The notes: generated by a model from the sequence alone, not told the origin. Positions 53,330 to 64,000 are shown, numbered from the stretch's first letter. The stretch: DNA of 64,000 nt from Splendidivirga corallicola (GCA_030442035.1 JAUJEA010000001.1:1209559-1273558); one strand, 5' to 3'. A program made the numbers and translations.

Positions 53330-55879
53330 ATGGAGGCAAAATTTTCAAATAGGGTAAAGGAGGTGATTTCACTTAGCAGGGAAGAAGCTCTCCGTCTTGG
53401 ACATGATTATATTGGAACAGAACATCTTTTGTTGGGTATGATCAGAGAAGGAGAAGGAGTTGCCATTAGTTTATTAAAGAAGCTGGGGGTATCAATGGAT
53501 GAACTACGGGCATCCATTGAACATGCTACAAAAGGATCGGCTACAAACAATGTTAAAAATTTAGCCAATATCCCACTTACCCGTCAATCAGAGAAAGTTC
53601 TTAAAATAACATACCTGGAAGCAAAAATTTTCAAAAGCCAATTGATAGGTACTGAACACTTGCTCTTATCAATATTAAGAGATGAGGATAACATAAGTAC
53701 GCAGTTGCTTGAAAAATTTGATGTCAACTATGAAACCGTCAAAGAGCTTCTGGAATATCAAACAGAAAATCCCATGTCATCGTCAGACACTGATGACAGC
53801 GATGAGGATTCTGCAAGGATGTTTGGAAGCGGTAGTGGTTCAGGATCGTCAGGTAAAGAATCCTCTTCTAAAAGCACAGAGAAATCCAGAACTCCTGTTT
53901 TGGACAACTTCGGTAGAGATTTGACCAAGCTTGCGGAAGACAATAAAATGGATCCAATCGTTGGCAGAGAAAAAGAGATCGAAAGAGTCGCTCAAATACT
54001 CAGCCGACGTAAGAAGAATAATCCGATTTTAATCGGAGAGCCTGGTGTTGGTAAAACCGCCATTGCCGAAGGTTTGGCACTAAGAATAGTTCAGAAGAAA
54101 GTATCAAGAGTTTTATTTGGCAAAAGAGTGGTGACACTTGATCTTGCTTCTCTAGTTGCAGGCACAAAGTATCGTGGGCAATTCGAGGAACGCATGAAGG
54201 CTGTAATGAATGAGCTGGAGAAATCCCCGGAAGTAATCTTGTTCATAGATGAATTGCATACCATCGTCGGAGCAGGTGGTGCTTCTGGTTCGCTCGACGC
54301 TTCAAATATGTTCAAACCGGCACTGGCGAGAGGAGAGATCCAATGTATAGGCGCCACCACGCTTGATGAGTACCGTCAATATATTGAAAAAGATGGTGCT
54401 TTGGCCAGAAGGTTCCAGGTTGTCATGGTAGATGCCACGACTCCTGAGGAAACTGTTCAGATCCTTGATAATATTAAGGAGAAATATGAGGAACACCATC
54501 ATGTGAATTATACTCCGGAAGCAGTAGATGCCTGCGTTAAATTATCCGACAGATATATCAGTGATCGATATCTTCCTGACAAGGCCATTGATGTAATGGA
54601 TGAGGCTGGTGCAAGGGTTCATATCAAGAATATTCATGTTCCGCAGGAAATCATCAAATTTGAAGATTCCATTGAGAACATTAAAAAAGAAAAAAACAGA
54701 GTGGTTAAAAGTCAAAAATACGAAGAGGCCGCTCAGTTAAGAGATAAAGAGAAAAAACTCATTGAGCAATTGGAAAAAGCCAAAGCGAAATGGGAAGATC
54801 AGACTAAAACCAAAAGATATACAGTCACAGAAGACAATGTAGCTGAGGTAGTTGGAATGATGACAGGCATCCCAACCAAGAGGATTGCACAAAACGAAAG
54901 CAGCAAACTTCTGGGAATGGGTGAAGAGCTTAAAAAGAATATCATTGGTCAGGATAACGCCATTGATAAACTTGTAAAAGCTATTCAAAGAACAAGAGTA
55001 GGTTTGAAAGATCCTAAAAAACCAATTGGATCATTTGTTTTCTTAGGGCCTACTGGTGTTGGTAAAACAGAACTGGCTAAGATCCTGTCAAAATATCTTT
55101 TTGATAAGGATGATACGCTGACCAGAATCGATATGAGTGAATATATGGAAAAATTCTCCGTATCGAGATTGGTAGGAGCGCCTCCGGGATATGTTGGATA
55201 TGAAGAGGGTGGTCAGTTAACTGAAAAGGTAAGAAGAAAGCCTTACAGTGTGGTTTTACTGGATGAAATTGAGAAGGCACACCCGGATGTATTTAATCTT
55301 TTGCTACAAGTTCTGGATGATGGTATTTTAACCGATGGGCTAGGAAGAAGGGTCGATTTTAGAAATACCATAATTATCATGACCTCAAATATTGGAGTAA
55401 GAGACCTAAAAGACTTCGGAACCGGTATTGGTTTTGAAACCAAGGCCAAAGTTGACAATACAGATGAATTCATGAAATCCACTATTCAAAATGCGCTGAA
55501 AAAGACATTCAGACCCGAGTTTTTGAATAGATTGGATGATGTGATCGTTTTCAACTCTCTGCATAGAGAACATATTCATGAGATCATTGACATCACATTG
55601 GACAAATTGTTTGAAAGGGTCATTTCACTTGGATATACTGTGGAGCTTACAGAAAAAGCCAAGGACTTTCTCTCTGAGAAGGGCTATGATCCTCAGTATG
55701 GTGCCCGACCACTCAACAGAGCTATTCAGAAATACCTGGAAGATCCGGTAGCTGAAGAAATTCTGAAAGGTGATTTAAGTGAGGGCGATATCATCGTGGC
55801 TGATCATGATGGGAAAAGCGATGAACTTAAATTCAAGGTCAAACATAAAAAAGTCAAGAAAGAAGAAACAGATGAATAA
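53330..55879 (+). CDS. clpC: ATP-dependent Clp protease ATPase subunit ClpC
   Basis: About 849 residues from the ATG at 53330 (a TTG two codons earlier is possible). Two N-domain repeats ([20 protein letters not shown], and a second copy with [15 protein letters not shown]) bind substrates and adaptors; a Gly/Ser-rich linker lies at about 165-185. First AAA+ module with [13 protein letters not shown] near residue 237 and [13 protein letters not shown]; a UVR-like coiled segment ([20 protein letters not shown]) near 460; second AAA+ module with [12 protein letters not shown] near 574 and [20 protein letters not shown]. It unfolds proteins for ClpP. No mcsA/mcsB or ctsR adjoins it. Confidence 0.96.
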   Translation: MEAKFSNRVKEVISLSREEALRLGHDYIGTEHLLLGMIREGEGVAISLLKKLGVSMDELRASIEHATKGSATNNVKNLANIPLTRQSEKVLKITYLEAKIFKSQLIGTEHLLLSILRDEDNISTQLLEKFDVNYETVKELLEYQTENPMSSSDTDDSDEDSARMFGSGSGSGSSGKESSSKSTEKSRTPVLDNFGRDLTKLAEDNKMDPIVGREKEIERVAQILSRRKKNNPILIGEPGVGKTAIAEGLALRIVQKKVSRVLFGKRVVTLDLASLVAGTKYRGQFEERMKAVMNELEKSPEVILFIDELHTIVGAGGASGSLDASNMFKPALARGEIQCIGATTLDEYRQYIEKDGALARRFQVVMVDATTPEETVQILDNIKEKYEEHHHVNYTPEAVDACVKLSDRYISDRYLPDKAIDVMDEAGARVHIKNIHVPQEIIKFEDSIENIKKEKNRVVKSQKYEEAAQLRDKEKKLIEQLEKAKAKWEDQTKTKRYTVTEDNVAEVVGMMTGIPTKRIAQNESSKLLGMGEELKKNIIGQDNAIDKLVKAIQRTRVGLKDPKKPIGSFVFLGPTGVGKTELAKILSKYLFDKDDTLTRIDMSEYMEKFSVSRLVGAPPGYVGYEEGGQLTEKVRRKPYSVVLLDEIEKAHPDVFNLLLQVLDDGILTDGLGRRVDFRNTIIIMTSNIGVRDLKDFGTGIGFETKAKVDNTDEFMKSTIQNALKKTFRPEFLNRLDDVIVFNSLHREHIHEIIDITLDKLFERVISLGYTVELTEKAKDFLSEKGYDPQYGARPLNRAIQKYLEDPVAEEILKGDLSEGDIIVADHDGKSDELKFKVKHKKVKKEETDE

Positions 55880-55882
55880 GAG

Positions 55883-55908
55883 AAAGGGAGGCATTAGCCT
55901 CCTTTTTT
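55883..55908. terminator. Terminator of clpC overlapping the EamA stop codon
   Basis: GGAGGC-ATTA-GCCTCC followed by six T on the plus strand, a compact intrinsic terminator four bases after the clpC stop. The convergent EamA gene ends at 55894, so its last codon and stop form the loop and part of the stem. Confidence 0.8.
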
Positions 55909-56841
55909 ATTTTCAACGTTCTTGGTCTGAACTTTCTCTACACCCTTCCAGGAGATTAATAATACACCTCCAATCACAATCAAGGTTCCAATAATTTGAT
56001 AAAAGGTAATTGATTCATTCAGGAACAAATATGCTAATACAATAGTGGAAACAGGTCCTATACTGGCTATGATAGAAGTATTGGATGAACCTATTCTCTT
56101 AATTCCCTCTGATATCAGAAAAGATGGAAAGACTGTTGAAAACAATGCGATCATGGCTCCTAGCCAATATACTTCCGTATCCAATTGCACCAATATCTTT
56201 TCATAGTGTATTACAGAGTAGTGCGCAATAACACAGAAAGCTGAAACACTCATAGCCATGGCCGTAAATCGAATAGAACCAATCTTGGGGATAATGGTAC
56301 CGCAAGTCACCAGGTAAATAGCAAATATCACGGCACTACCAAAGATGAATGCACTACCAATCCAAATGTTTTTCTGATCCTGAACATTTACATCGCTCAT
56401 AACAGCAATGGCAATTCCCAGGTATGTTAGAACTATGGCAATCAACTGAATCCTGGTGATACGTTTTCTGAAAACAATGGATGAGAAAACAACAACCAGG
56501 GTCGGGTACACAAATAGAATTAGTCTTTCGAGACTTGCAGTTATGTATTTTAAACCGTAAAAGTTAGATAGGCTGGCCAGGTAATAGCCTGTTATTCCCG
56601 AAAATATAATCAGCCACCAATCTTTTTTAGAAAGTTTTACTTTGTCTTTTTTCTTAGCACTAACATAAGCGATGATAAGATAGACAGGAAAAGCAAACAA
56701 CATCCTTAACATCAAAAGAGAGATAACGTCAACAGGATGCCGATAGGCCAATTTTATAAAAATCGCCTTGGCGGAAAACAGAATGGCCCCAAAAAGAACC
56801 ATTGAAATAGCCACTAGATTCTTAACTTGGTTTTTATTCAT
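55894..56841 (-). CDS. EamA/DMT-family transporter
   Basis: 315 residues from the ATG at 56841 (MNKNQVKNLVAISMVLFGAI); an in-frame ATG at 56922 would add 27 residues that do not look like a helix. Ten predicted membrane helices in two EamA repeats, the first ending with ASLERLILFVYPTLVVVFSS and the second with GSSNTSIIASIGPVSTIVLA and YLFLNESITFYQIIGTLIVI. The drug/metabolite transporter superfamily exports amino acids, nucleosides or other metabolites; substrate unknown. It lies downstream of the leucine operon but beyond a hairpin at 56960, so probably separate. Confidence 0.9.
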   Translation of the reverse strand: MNKNQVKNLVAISMVLFGAILFSAKAIFIKLAYRHPVDVISLLMLRMLFAFPVYLIIAYVSAKKKDKVKLSKKDWWLIIFSGITGYYLASLSNFYGLKYITASLERLILFVYPTLVVVFSSIVFRKRITRIQLIAIVLTYLGIAIAVMSDVNVQDQKNIWIGSAFIFGSAVIFAIYLVTCGTIIPKIGSIRFTAMAMSVSAFCVIAHYSVIHYEKILVQLDTEVYWLGAMIALFSTVFPSFLISEGIKRIGSSNTSIIASIGPVSTIVLAYLFLNESITFYQIIGTLIVIGGVLLISWKGVEKVQTKNVENKKGG

Positions 56842-56959
56842 TGAGCTTGGAAGAATTTGGGAACAGTGGTGAATTGCTTTTAACCCACAAATGATCAGGC
56901 ATTCTATTGGAATATTATTCATTCAGATTCCAACAAAATGCAAACCTAAAAACAAAAAG

Positions 56960-56987
56960 AAAAAAGCCTCAATAAAGAAGCTTTTTT
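56960..56987 (-). terminator. Terminator of the leu operon
   Basis: AAAAAAGC / GCTTTTTT, 8-bp stem with 12-nt loop about 43 bases after the leuB stop. Minus-strand transcript continues into TTTTTTCTTTTTG after the stem. Confidence 0.5.
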
Positions 56988-57029
56988 CCCACTACTAATA
57001 ATTGAAAAATAAACCGAACGAGTTTTCCC

Positions 57030-58109
57030 TTAAACCTGAACTGTTTTCCTTGAATCAATAAATGAAGCCAACCAATCCCCTACTTCTGAAGTTGAATATG
57101 CTTTGTCTTCAGCAATATCTTCAGTAACTACTCCCTCATCCAAACTGGAATTTACAGCTTCTCTAACACACTTCGCTTCTTCTAATAGATCAAGCGAATC
57201 CAACAGCATGGCGGCTGACAATACAGTTGCCAATGGATTGGCAATGTTCTTTCCTGCCGCTTGCGGATAAGAACCATGGATAGGTTCAAAAACGGATGTA
57301 TGCACGCCAACCGAAGCTGAAGGCAACAAACCGAGCGAACCCGTAATGACACTAGCTTCATCAGACAAAATGTCCCCAAACATATTTTCTGTTAATATCA
57401 CATCGAAATGCTTGGGCCATTGAATGAGCTGCATAGCCGCATTGTCAACAAACATATAGTCAATTTCTACTTCCTTCTCTTCTTTAGACATTTCCTGTAC
57501 CGTTTCTCTCCACAACCTGGAAGTAGCCAAAACATTGGCCTTGTCCACAACAGTCAGTTTCTTATTCCTCTTTCTGGCATAGCTAAATGCCAGCTTAGTA
57601 ATTCTTTCAATCTCTTCCTTGGTGTAAACACAGGTATCAAATGCCTTCTGTCCATTTTCAGACCTTCCCCTTGGCTCACCAAAATAAATACCACCGGTAA
57701 GTTCCCGAACTACAACAAAATCGGCCCCTTCAATTAAATCCGGTCTTAACGGACTTTTGTGAATAAGCGAGTTAAAAGTAGTAACGGGACGTATATTTGC
57801 ATATAAGCCGAGTTTTTTACGCATAGCCAAGAGCCCTTGTTCAGGGCGAATCTTGGCTTTTGGGTCATTGTCGTATTTTGGATGTCCTATTGCGCCAAAT
57901 AAAACGGCTTGACTCTTCATACATAGTTCGAATGTTTTCTCAGGAAATGGATCACCTGTCTCATCAATGGCGCTGGCTCCAACCAGTCCATACTCGAAAT
58001 TGAACTCGTGCCCGAATCGCTCGCCAACTGCTTTTAATACCTTCACCGCTTGTTCCACGATTTCCGGACCTATTCCATCTCCCGGCAATGTTGCTATCTG
58101 AAATTTCAT
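57030..58109 (-). CDS. leuB: 3-isopropylmalate dehydrogenase
   Basis: 359 residues, normal length. LeuB signatures: [20 protein letters not shown] at the N-terminus, [14 protein letters not shown] with the substrate-binding tyrosine loop, and [10 protein letters not shown] followed by [20 protein letters not shown] carrying the metal-binding aspartates. [20 protein letters not shown] is the NAD-binding loop; the residue pattern is NAD- rather than NADP-type. Oxidatively decarboxylates 3-isopropylmalate to 2-ketoisocaproate in the cytoplasm. Last gene of leuACDB, 49 bases after leuD. Confidence 0.97.
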   Translation of the reverse strand: MKFQIATLPGDGIGPEIVEQAVKVLKAVGERFGHEFNFEYGLVGASAIDETGDPFPEKTFELCMKSQAVLFGAIGHPKYDNDPKAKIRPEQGLLAMRKKLGLYANIRPVTTFNSLIHKSPLRPDLIEGADFVVVRELTGGIYFGEPRGRSENGQKAFDTCVYTKEEIERITKLAFSYARKRNKKLTVVDKANVLATSRLWRETVQEMSKEEKEVEIDYMFVDNAAMQLIQWPKHFDVILTENMFGDILSDEASVITGSLGLLPSASVGVHTSVFEPIHGSYPQAAGKNIANPLATVLSAAMLLDSLDLLEEAKCVREAVNSSLDEGVVTEDIAEDKAYSTSEVGDWLASFIDSRKTVQV

Positions 58110-58158
58110 TCTTTACTTTATTCTTCTTTTGATTGTTTGGGTGCGTCTTAATCCGATC

Positions 58159-58752
58159 TCAAACTCTGGCCTGCTCAAACGCTTCTATTTTATCTTTGAT
58201 ATTCAATAAATAATCAATATCATCAAATCCATTCAATAAACATTCCTTTTTATAAGGGTTTATGTCGAAATGCTCCCTTGCTCCAAGAGATGATATTATA
58301 ATTGACTGCTTCTGCAGATTTACCTCAAATTTAGTTGTAGGATCCTGCTTAATTGCTTCAAATATTTCATTCAGGAAACCGGCCGTTACCTGCACTGGCA
58401 GCAAACCATTGTTCAATGCATTATTTTTAAATATATCAGCAAAGAAACTTGATACTACTACTTTAAATCCATAATCATGCACAGCCCATGCTGCATGCTC
58501 CCTACTTGAACCGGAACCAAAGTTCTTCCCTGCTACCAATATTTTTCCTTTATAGGTTGAGTCGTTCAACACAAAATCTTTTATGGGTTCATTCTCTTCA
58601 TTGAATCTCCAATCTCTGAACAGGTTTTCTCCAAAACCGTCCCGAGTAGTAGCTTTTAAGAACCTTGCGGGTATTATCTGATCCGTATCAACATTCTCAA
58701 TCGGTAGTGGAACTGCTGTAGATTGTATTGTTACAAATTTTGCTATTCCCAT
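58159..58752 (-). CDS. leuD: 3-isopropylmalate dehydratase small subunit
   Basis: 197 residues. The swivelling domain is recognised by [40 protein letters not shown] and [20 protein letters not shown]. It pairs with LeuC to isomerise 2-isopropylmalate to 3-isopropylmalate through an aconitase-like Fe-S mechanism. Encoded 22 bases after leuC, fitting a 1:1 complex. Confidence 0.97.
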   Translation of the reverse strand: MGIAKFVTIQSTAVPLPIENVDTDQIIPARFLKATTRDGFGENLFRDWRFNEENEPIKDFVLNDSTYKGKILVAGKNFGSGSSREHAAWAVHDYGFKVVVSSFFADIFKNNALNNGLLPVQVTAGFLNEIFEAIKQDPTTKFEVNLQKQSIIISSLGAREHFDINPYKKECLLNGFDDIDYLLNIKDKIEAFEQARV

Positions 58753-58774
58753 TTCTTATACTCGTTATTCAATT

Positions 58775-60172
58775 TTATAAAACTTCTCTGGGGTCAACAA
58801 TTTCACCCTTCACTGCCACCGCTGCTGCTGTTAAAGGACTGGCCAACATGGTCCTGGCGCCGGGCCCCTGCCGACCCTCAAAGTTTCTGTTGGAAGTAGA
58901 AACTGCGTATTTACCTGTTGGCACCTTATCTTCGTTCATGGCCAGACATGCCGAACAACCGGGTTGTCTTAATTGAAATCCGGCTTCTTCCAGTATTTCT
59001 GTGATACCTTCCTCATGCGCCTGCTTTTCTACCTGCTTTGAACCAGGTACAATCCAGGCCGTTACTCCGGAAGCTTTTCTTTTACCCCTCACAAAATTGG
59101 CAACTTCACGAAGGTCCTCAATCCTTCCATTAGTACAGCTTCCAACAAAAACATAATCTATTTTCTTTCCGATCAAAGCCTCACCAGGTTTAAGATCCAT
59201 GTAATTCATAGCCTTGCTGAAGCTGTTTCTATTCCCTTCGCTTATCTCATTCAAACTAGGAACACTGCCATTTACCTTTGTACCCATACCAGGATTTGTT
59301 CCATAGGTAATCATAGGTTCGATATCTGCTGCATCAAATGCTATTTCTTTGTCAAAAACAGCATCTTCATCGGAAAATAGTAACTTCCAAGCCTCGACTG
59401 CCTTATCAAAATCAGCACCTTTAGGGGCGAACTCTTTTCCTTTTATATATTCAAAAGTGGTCTCATCAGGTGCGATAAGTCCTCCTCGTGCTCCCATTTC
59501 AATACTCATATTGCACACAGTCATTCTCCCTTCCATCGAAAGAGATTTAATTGCTGATCCTGCAAATTCAACAAAATAACCTGTACCACCACTTGCAGTC
59601 ACTTTCGAAATAATATATAACACAACGTCCTTGGCTGTCACACCTTTTCCCAGTTTACCATCCACCGTTATTCTCATCTTTTTAGGTTTAGGCTGCATGA
59701 CACATTGTGTAGCCAATACCATCTCCACTTCACTGGTACCAATACCAAATGCCACACTTCCAAAAGCTCCATGCGTTGATGTATGGCTATCACCACAAAC
59801 GATTGTCATTCCAGGTTGAGTGATCCCCAACTGGGGCCCAATAACATGCACAATACCTTGGTATGGATGATTCAGTCCATATAATTGGATATCGTGCCGT
59901 TCACAATTCTCAGTTAGTTTATTAACCTGAAAGCGCGACAGCTCATCTTTTATAGGCAAGTGTTGATTGATGGTTGGTACATTATGATCGGGCGTAGCAA
60001 CAACACGGTCGGGTCGAAAAACCGATATGCCTCTCTTTTCAATACCGCCAAAAGCCTGAGGGCTGGTCACTTCGTGGATCAAATGTTTATCAATATATAA
60101 AACATCGGGACCTCCTTCTATCTCAGTCACCACATGCTCATCCCAGATTTTATCAAATAATGTCTTAGACAT
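58775..60172 (-). CDS. leuC: 3-isopropylmalate dehydratase large subunit
   Basis: 465 residues. Aconitase-family signatures: [40 protein letters not shown] with one cluster cysteine near residue 345, and [20 protein letters not shown] with the other two near 405-408, so the 4Fe-4S ligands are intact. Works with LeuD. It starts 37 bases after leuA. Confidence 0.97.
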   Translation of the reverse strand: MSKTLFDKIWDEHVVTEIEGGPDVLYIDKHLIHEVTSPQAFGGIEKRGISVFRPDRVVATPDHNVPTINQHLPIKDELSRFQVNKLTENCERHDIQLYGLNHPYQGIVHVIGPQLGITQPGMTIVCGDSHTSTHGAFGSVAFGIGTSEVEMVLATQCVMQPKPKKMRITVDGKLGKGVTAKDVVLYIISKVTASGGTGYFVEFAGSAIKSLSMEGRMTVCNMSIEMGARGGLIAPDETTFEYIKGKEFAPKGADFDKAVEAWKLLFSDEDAVFDKEIAFDAADIEPMITYGTNPGMGTKVNGSVPSLNEISEGNRNSFSKAMNYMDLKPGEALIGKKIDYVFVGSCTNGRIEDLREVANFVRGKRKASGVTAWIVPGSKQVEKQAHEEGITEILEEAGFQLRQPGCSACLAMNEDKVPTGKYAVSTSNRNFEGRQGPGARTMLASPLTAAAVAVKGEIVDPREVL

Positions 60173-60209
60173 AGTGAAATCTTGATTGACTAATTGAATT
60201 GATTTTAGA

Positions 60210-61367
60210 CTACTCCGCTACTTCTTCCTGTGTTATGAGACTCAAAAGGTCTTCGTCTTCAATTTGCTTTTTCTCATCTGCCATTTCTAGAAATCTCATG
60301 TAAATAGGTTCTAAATCACTTTTATCAAACAGATAACCAAGATTTTCCAATCTATGACGCAAAGCGGCACGGCCACTTCTGGCTGTTAATACTATGGACG
60401 AGCCATCCGCACCGACATCTTTCGGATCAATTATTTCATAATTCTCTCTATGTTTCAGAAATCCATCCTGATGGATTCCCGAAGAGTGTGCAAATGCATT
60501 TTTACCAACAATCGCCTTGTTGGGCTGAACAGGCATTTTCATCAACCTGGAAACCAAGCGACTCATTGGATAAATCCTTGTGGTATCAATATTTGTATCG
60601 ACTTCAAGATCCTGATGGCTCTTCAATATCATTGCGACTTCTTCCAATGAAGTATTACCGGCCCTCTCTCCGATGCCATTCAAAGTGACCTCCACCTGAC
60701 GAGCGCCATTTTGGATCCCGGCAACGGAATTGGCCGTAGCCAAGCCAAGATCATTGTGGCAATGAACAGAAATAATGGCTTTGTCCACATTTTGAACATT
60801 GTCCATCAGATGTTTGATCTTTGCACCGAACTGCCATGGTAGTGTGTAACCAGTGGTATCAGGAATATTGACCACAGTAGCTCCGGCCGCAATGACCGCT
60901 TCTACCATCTGTGTCAGATAATGTACATCGGCTCTACCGGCATCTTCCGCATAAAACTCAACATCTTCCACGAACTTCCTGGCATATTTTACCGCAGCAA
61001 CAGCTTGCTCCAGTACTTTTTCTCTGGTTGATTTTAGTTTATGTTCTATATGTATATCGGAACTACCTATTCCTGTATGTATTCTTCCTCTTTTAGCCTG
61101 CTTCAGCGCCTGAGCCGCCAAGTTGATATCCATCGGTATCGCTCTTGATAAAGCGCATACAGTTGGTTCGCTTACCGCTTTGGCTATTTCTACCACTGAG
61201 TTAAAATCACCAGGACTTGAAACAGGGAAACCGGCTTCAATAACGTCTACACCCAACTCTTCCAAACCCTTTGCTACTTCAACTTTTTCTTTTGTGTTTA
61301 GCTGGCAACCTGGTACTTGCTCTCCATCCCTCAATGTAGTATCAAAAATAAAAACGCGATCTTTCAT
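60210..61367 (-). CDS. leuA: 2-isopropylmalate synthase, short form
   Basis: 385 residues. The TIM-barrel catalytic domain is complete: [20 protein letters not shown] at the N-terminus with the metal-binding aspartate, [20 protein letters not shown] with metal-binding histidines, and [16 protein letters not shown] subdomain with [20 protein letters not shown] follows. The protein stops at LITQEEVAE without the roughly 120-residue LeuA dimer/allosteric domain found in standard enzymes of about 500 residues, so classical leucine feedback inhibition would be absent. Condenses acetyl-CoA with 2-ketoisovalerate. Citramalate or homocitrate synthase is the main alternative, but the leuCDB neighbours support LeuA. 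Confidence 0.93.
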   Translation of the reverse strand: MKDRVFIFDTTLRDGEQVPGCQLNTKEKVEVAKGLEELGVDVIEAGFPVSSPGDFNSVVEIAKAVSEPTVCALSRAIPMDINLAAQALKQAKRGRIHTGIGSSDIHIEHKLKSTREKVLEQAVAAVKYARKFVEDVEFYAEDAGRADVHYLTQMVEAVIAAGATVVNIPDTTGYTLPWQFGAKIKHLMDNVQNVDKAIISVHCHNDLGLATANSVAGIQNGARQVEVTLNGIGERAGNTSLEEVAMILKSHQDLEVDTNIDTTRIYPMSRLVSRLMKMPVQPNKAIVGKNAFAHSSGIHQDGFLKHRENYEIIDPKDVGADGSSIVLTARSGRAALRHRLENLGYLFDKSDLEPIYMRFLEMADEKKQIEDEDLLSLITQEEVAE

Positions 61368-61427
61368 AATTTGACTTGCATTTACATTATGTTTACTCTC
61401 GAGTCAAAAAAATGCATAACTCAGAAA

Positions 61428-61435
61428 CAAAACTA
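61428..61435 (-). promoter_or_regulatory. Candidate -7 box of the leu operon
   Basis: Minus-strand TAGTTTTG matches TAnnTTTG, 61 bases upstream of the leuA start. No -33 TTG at the usual distance, and the region is shared with the divergent gene at 61547. Confidence 0.3.
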
Positions 61436-61546
61436 GCCCAAAACCAAGTCGTACTAAAATAATATTAGAAAGTTTTTACGATATCCAACATTTGTTTTTA
61501 TAAATTTACATTCTGAATATCAGATATTTACAAAATAATATTCCCG

Positions 61547-63124
61547 ATGCCCAACTTGAATTCAGAGCCATTGTTTCAACTGATCAAATCTTTGACCAAA
61601 GCGGAAAAGAGATATTTTAAATTGTTAGTAACCAGAAACAAAAGTGCTGAAGATGCCAAGTTTTTAAAATTGTTCGACTTAATCGACAAGCAGCAAGAAT
61701 ATGACGAAGCCAAAATTTTGAAAAAGGAGTCTTCGCTCAAGCCAGGTCAGATGTCGAACCTTAAGGCACATTTATACAAGCAAATACTCCAAAGTCTTCG
61801 TAGTCACAATACCTCAGGAGATATTTCGATTCATATCCGGGAGCAGATAGATCAAGCCACAGTGCTGTATAACAAGTGTTTGTACAAGCAAAGTTTTAAG
61901 ATCCTGGAAAAAGCAAAGCAGCTGGCTGAAAAAAATGAACGGCCATTATTATTACTTGAAATAATAGAGTTCGAGAAAAGGCTTGTCACAAAACTGATTG
62001 AACCGGGAATGGAAAGTCGGGTAACTTCCATTATGAAGGAATCGGAAAGAATACAAGACAAACTGCGAAGCCTCAACAACTTTTCAAACCTTTCCCTCAA
62101 ACTGTATTCTTTCTACATGAATATTGGATTCATCAGAGACCATAAGGATTTTGAAATTGTGAATAGCTTTTTCTATTCAACTATGCCCAATTTTCAGGAA
62201 GATCAGCTTTCTTTTGATGAAAAAACCTACCTGTTTAGCTCTCTGGTGGGCTACTATTTTTTTATTCAGGACGATGAGCGGGCCTATGAGTATGCAAAGA
62301 AATGGGTTGGTATGTTCGATGATAACCCTGATCTGATCTCATCCAAACTGGAGATGTACATACGGGCCCTGAATAATCTACTGATGGCCCAGAATAAATT
62401 ATTCAGATACAGTGAGTTTGTAAAAAGCTTTAAAAAGTTTGAAGACATTCCCAGGATCAAGAATTTGAATCTTACCGATAACATCAAGTTGCTGTGGTTC
62501 AAATATGCCTCGACACACAGGATCAATCAACACTTTCTGTTAGGACAGTTTGATGAGGGAACGAAAATCATTCCGGAGATTGCCGATAATCTAAATGGCT
62601 TCATGGATAGACTGGATATGCATTATATCCTTATTTTCTATTACAAGTTTGCCTGCATGTATTTTGGCAATCAGGAATATCGTAAAGCGGTTTTTTGGCT
62701 TAACAAAATCATCAATGCTAAAAATGTGGACCTCAGATCTGATATTCAGTCTTTCGCCAGAATCCTGAATCTAATATGTCATTATGAGCTAGAGAATACT
62801 GATTTAGTGGATTATTATATTTTATCTACCTATCGCTTCATGATCAAAAAAGAAAATCTTTATCTTTTCCAGCGGTATATTCTTAAATTCTTGAAAAACC
62901 TCAATAACATTAAACCGGACCAATTAAATGATGCCTTTATCACGTTACGAAATCAATTGTTGCCATTGAAAAAAAATCCGTATGAAAAACGGGCTTTTAA
63001 TTATTTTGACATCATATCCTGGCTTGAAAGCAAAATTCACAACAGGCCTGTTCAGGATGTTATCGGGGAAAATGCAAGAAAAAGAATTAAGTTGATTGAA
63101 GATTCCGATCCGGTCAAAAGTTGA
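61547..63124 (+). CDS. Helical-repeat protein of unknown function
   Basis: 525 residues, almost entirely alpha-helical, no signal peptide or membrane helix. It begins EPLFQLIKSLTKAEKRYFKL and continues with pairs of helices resembling divergent TPR units (ATVLYNKCLYKQSFKILEKA, DERAYEYAKKWVGMFDDNPD, EYRKAVFWLNKIINAKNVDL). Proteins of this kind occur across Bacteroidota as conserved hypotheticals; I do not know a function. Probably a cytoplasmic scaffold. Its last 11 bases overlap the end of the convergent LON-domain gene. Divergent from leuA. Confidence 0.85.
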   Translation: MPNLNSEPLFQLIKSLTKAEKRYFKLLVTRNKSAEDAKFLKLFDLIDKQQEYDEAKILKKESSLKPGQMSNLKAHLYKQILQSLRSHNTSGDISIHIREQIDQATVLYNKCLYKQSFKILEKAKQLAEKNERPLLLLEIIEFEKRLVTKLIEPGMESRVTSIMKESERIQDKLRSLNNFSNLSLKLYSFYMNIGFIRDHKDFEIVNSFFYSTMPNFQEDQLSFDEKTYLFSSLVGYYFFIQDDERAYEYAKKWVGMFDDNPDLISSKLEMYIRALNNLLMAQNKLFRYSEFVKSFKKFEDIPRIKNLNLTDNIKLLWFKYASTHRINQHFLLGQFDEGTKIIPEIADNLNGFMDRLDMHYILIFYYKFACMYFGNQEYRKAVFWLNKIINAKNVDLRSDIQSFARILNLICHYELENTDLVDYYILSTYRFMIKKENLYLFQRYILKFLKNLNNIKPDQLNDAFITLRNQLLPLKKNPYEKRAFNYFDIISWLESKIHNRPVQDVIGENARKRIKLIEDSDPVKS

Positions 63125-63743
63125 GCGGGTCAAAGTGTCTGAAGTGCCCATTCATTTTAATGCGTTCCTTAGTGCTATTGATTTGTTCAAGGATGGGAAT
63201 TGCTTTTCTCAAATGCTCAATGATATAGAGTTGCCTTTCGCTCTCCTTATTCAACATGAGTAGCTTGTATTCCTGTGTCGGGGACAACCCAATTTTATGG
63301 GCTATCTCAAAAGCAGTGAAATCACGCTGGATCTTAACTTCCTTGGAAAGATTGATTTTTGAAAATAATTCCTTAACTAACTTAATGAGCTCCTTTTTTG
63401 AGGCTGCAGTGCCATCATCAATATTTTCAATTTGCGTAACCTCACCACCGGCATATAATTTCCCTTTTAATGGGTTTGTAAATTTTAGAATTTTAATGAT
63501 AGACATGCCTTTTGTAATGATATCCATTCTACCATCGTCATAGGTTTTTACCACCTTAATAATTTTCACCTCCGTACCGAACTCTATTTTTTTATTGACA
63601 AAGGAGGGTACACCAAAAGTAGAATCCGACTCAATACAATCTCTTATAAGCTGTTTATACCGGGGCTCGAAAATGTGGAGATTTAGCTCCTCATCGGGAA
63701 AAACCACGATATTCAATGGGAACAATGGCAATTTAATACTCAT
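63114..63743 (-). CDS. LON N-terminal (substrate-binding) domain protein
   Basis: 209 residues. The stand-alone LON domain is marked by LPLFPLNIVVFPDEELNLHI, FEPRYKQLIRDCIESDSTFG, VVKTYDDGRMDIITKGMSII and a helical C-terminal half (RDFTAFEIAHKIGLSPTQEY). There is no AAA+ or protease domain, so it is a YbbN/Lon-N-like protein and not Lon protease itself. Perhaps a peptide-binding adaptor; function unproven. Convergent with, and overlapping by 11 bases, the helical-repeat gene. Confidence 0.9.
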   Translation of the reverse strand: MSIKLPLFPLNIVVFPDEELNLHIFEPRYKQLIRDCIESDSTFGVPSFVNKKIEFGTEVKIIKVVKTYDDGRMDIITKGMSIIKILKFTNPLKGKLYAGGEVTQIENIDDGTAASKKELIKLVKELFSKINLSKEVKIQRDFTAFEIAHKIGLSPTQEYKLLMLNKESERQLYIIEHLRKAIPILEQINSTKERIKMNGHFRHFDPLNF

Positions 63744-63970
63744 AAGGATTGTTGTAAATTAAGACTTACAAACAGCTGACCAATAAAGTCCTTCTGTGGA
63801 TAGAACGCGTATATCAATATAGGCAACTATTACATTTAGCCCAACTATTTCCTATAATTACTCAAAATATGTTGGGTAAATTATTGATATTTAATAATAC
63901 TAATATAATTTTTAACTAATCGAATAATATTTCTTAAAACGTTTTTATTGGGGTAACCTTTAAATCGATT

Positions 63971-64000
63971 GTGCAACTAACAGACAAAAAAGAAAGAGCC
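63971..64000 (+). CDS. Possible start of a gene running off the window
   Basis: A GTG at 63971 opens a frame MQLTDKKERA that continues to the edge. Composition suggests a genuine N-terminus, but ten codons cannot identify a gene and no promoter is clear in the 227 bases upstream. Confidence 0.2.
   Translation, partial: MQLTDKKERA

Overview
The window reads as ordinary chromosomal DNA of a member of the phylum Bacteroidota, most likely order Cytophagales; I cannot place family or genus. The evidence is the AT-rich composition, promoter-like TTG-N19/21-TAnnTTTG elements, two SusC/SusD pairs each with an ECF sigma factor and FecR anti-sigma factor, a type IX secretion sorting domain, an AraC regulator with a membrane N-terminus, WbqC and CRTAC1-type proteins. 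No phage, CRISPR array, insertion sequence or plasmid function was recognised.

Layout. 1-2.8 kb: 3' part of an FtsX/MacB-type permease gene and a lipoprotein. 2.9-4.9 kb: SF1 helicase. 5.6 kb: tRNA-Arg, then an outer-membrane barrel protein. 6.6-9.6 kb (minus): tightly packed operon rpoN - PAP2 phosphatase - enoyl-CoA hydratase, divergent from asnS. 11.4-15.3 kb: an orphan T9SS sorting-domain protein, NAD(P)H-hydrate repair enzyme, bactofilin, MORN-repeat protein. 15.4-26.0 kb (minus): first nutrient-uptake locus, ECF sigma - FecR - SusC - SusD - CRTAC1-type protein. 26.4-27.8 kb: GntR-slipin operon with a clear palindromic operator. 28-32.5 kb (plus): AraC regulator, PQQ-type sugar dehydrogenase with an N-terminal NTF2-like domain, serine beta-lactamase-like hydrolase. 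32.7-42.6 kb (minus): second uptake locus, ECF sigma - FecR - SusC - SusD - GH116 glucosidase, followed by the relic of a GH172/DUF2961 gene. 43.1-45.7 kb: a probable decayed TetR regulator, SnoaL-like lipoprotein, luciferase-domain protein, Crp/Fnr regulator. 46-48.8 kb: a 942-residue HExxH protein without a signal peptide. 49-51.5 kb (minus): tRNA-Ser and the operon mltG - thioesterase - BrkB-family protein. 51.8-55.9 kb (plus): threonylcarbamoyl-AMP synthase, WbqC-family protein, ClpC. 55.9-61.4 kb (minus): EamA transporter and leuA-leuC-leuD-leuB. 61.5-63.7 kb: a helical-repeat hypothetical protein converging on a LON-domain protein.

How the genes work together. Each Sus locus looks like a self-contained signalling and uptake unit: the SusC protein carries an STN domain that can contact the FecR anti-sigma factor in the periplasm, which in turn controls the adjacent ECF sigma factor. 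Locus 2 has the glycosidase expected of a glycan-utilisation locus; a second enzyme gene has decayed. Hairpins downstream of both susD genes suggest that expression steps down between the transport pair and the downstream gene. The leucine genes form a complete isopropylmalate pathway, with a LeuA that lacks the usual C-terminal feedback domain.

The most unusual items are the signal-less HExxH protein, the GH172 relic, the in-operon terminator before GH116, the sorting-domain-only protein, and the shared promoter/terminator architecture of the two tRNA genes. I did not find a clear-cut novel multi-gene system.
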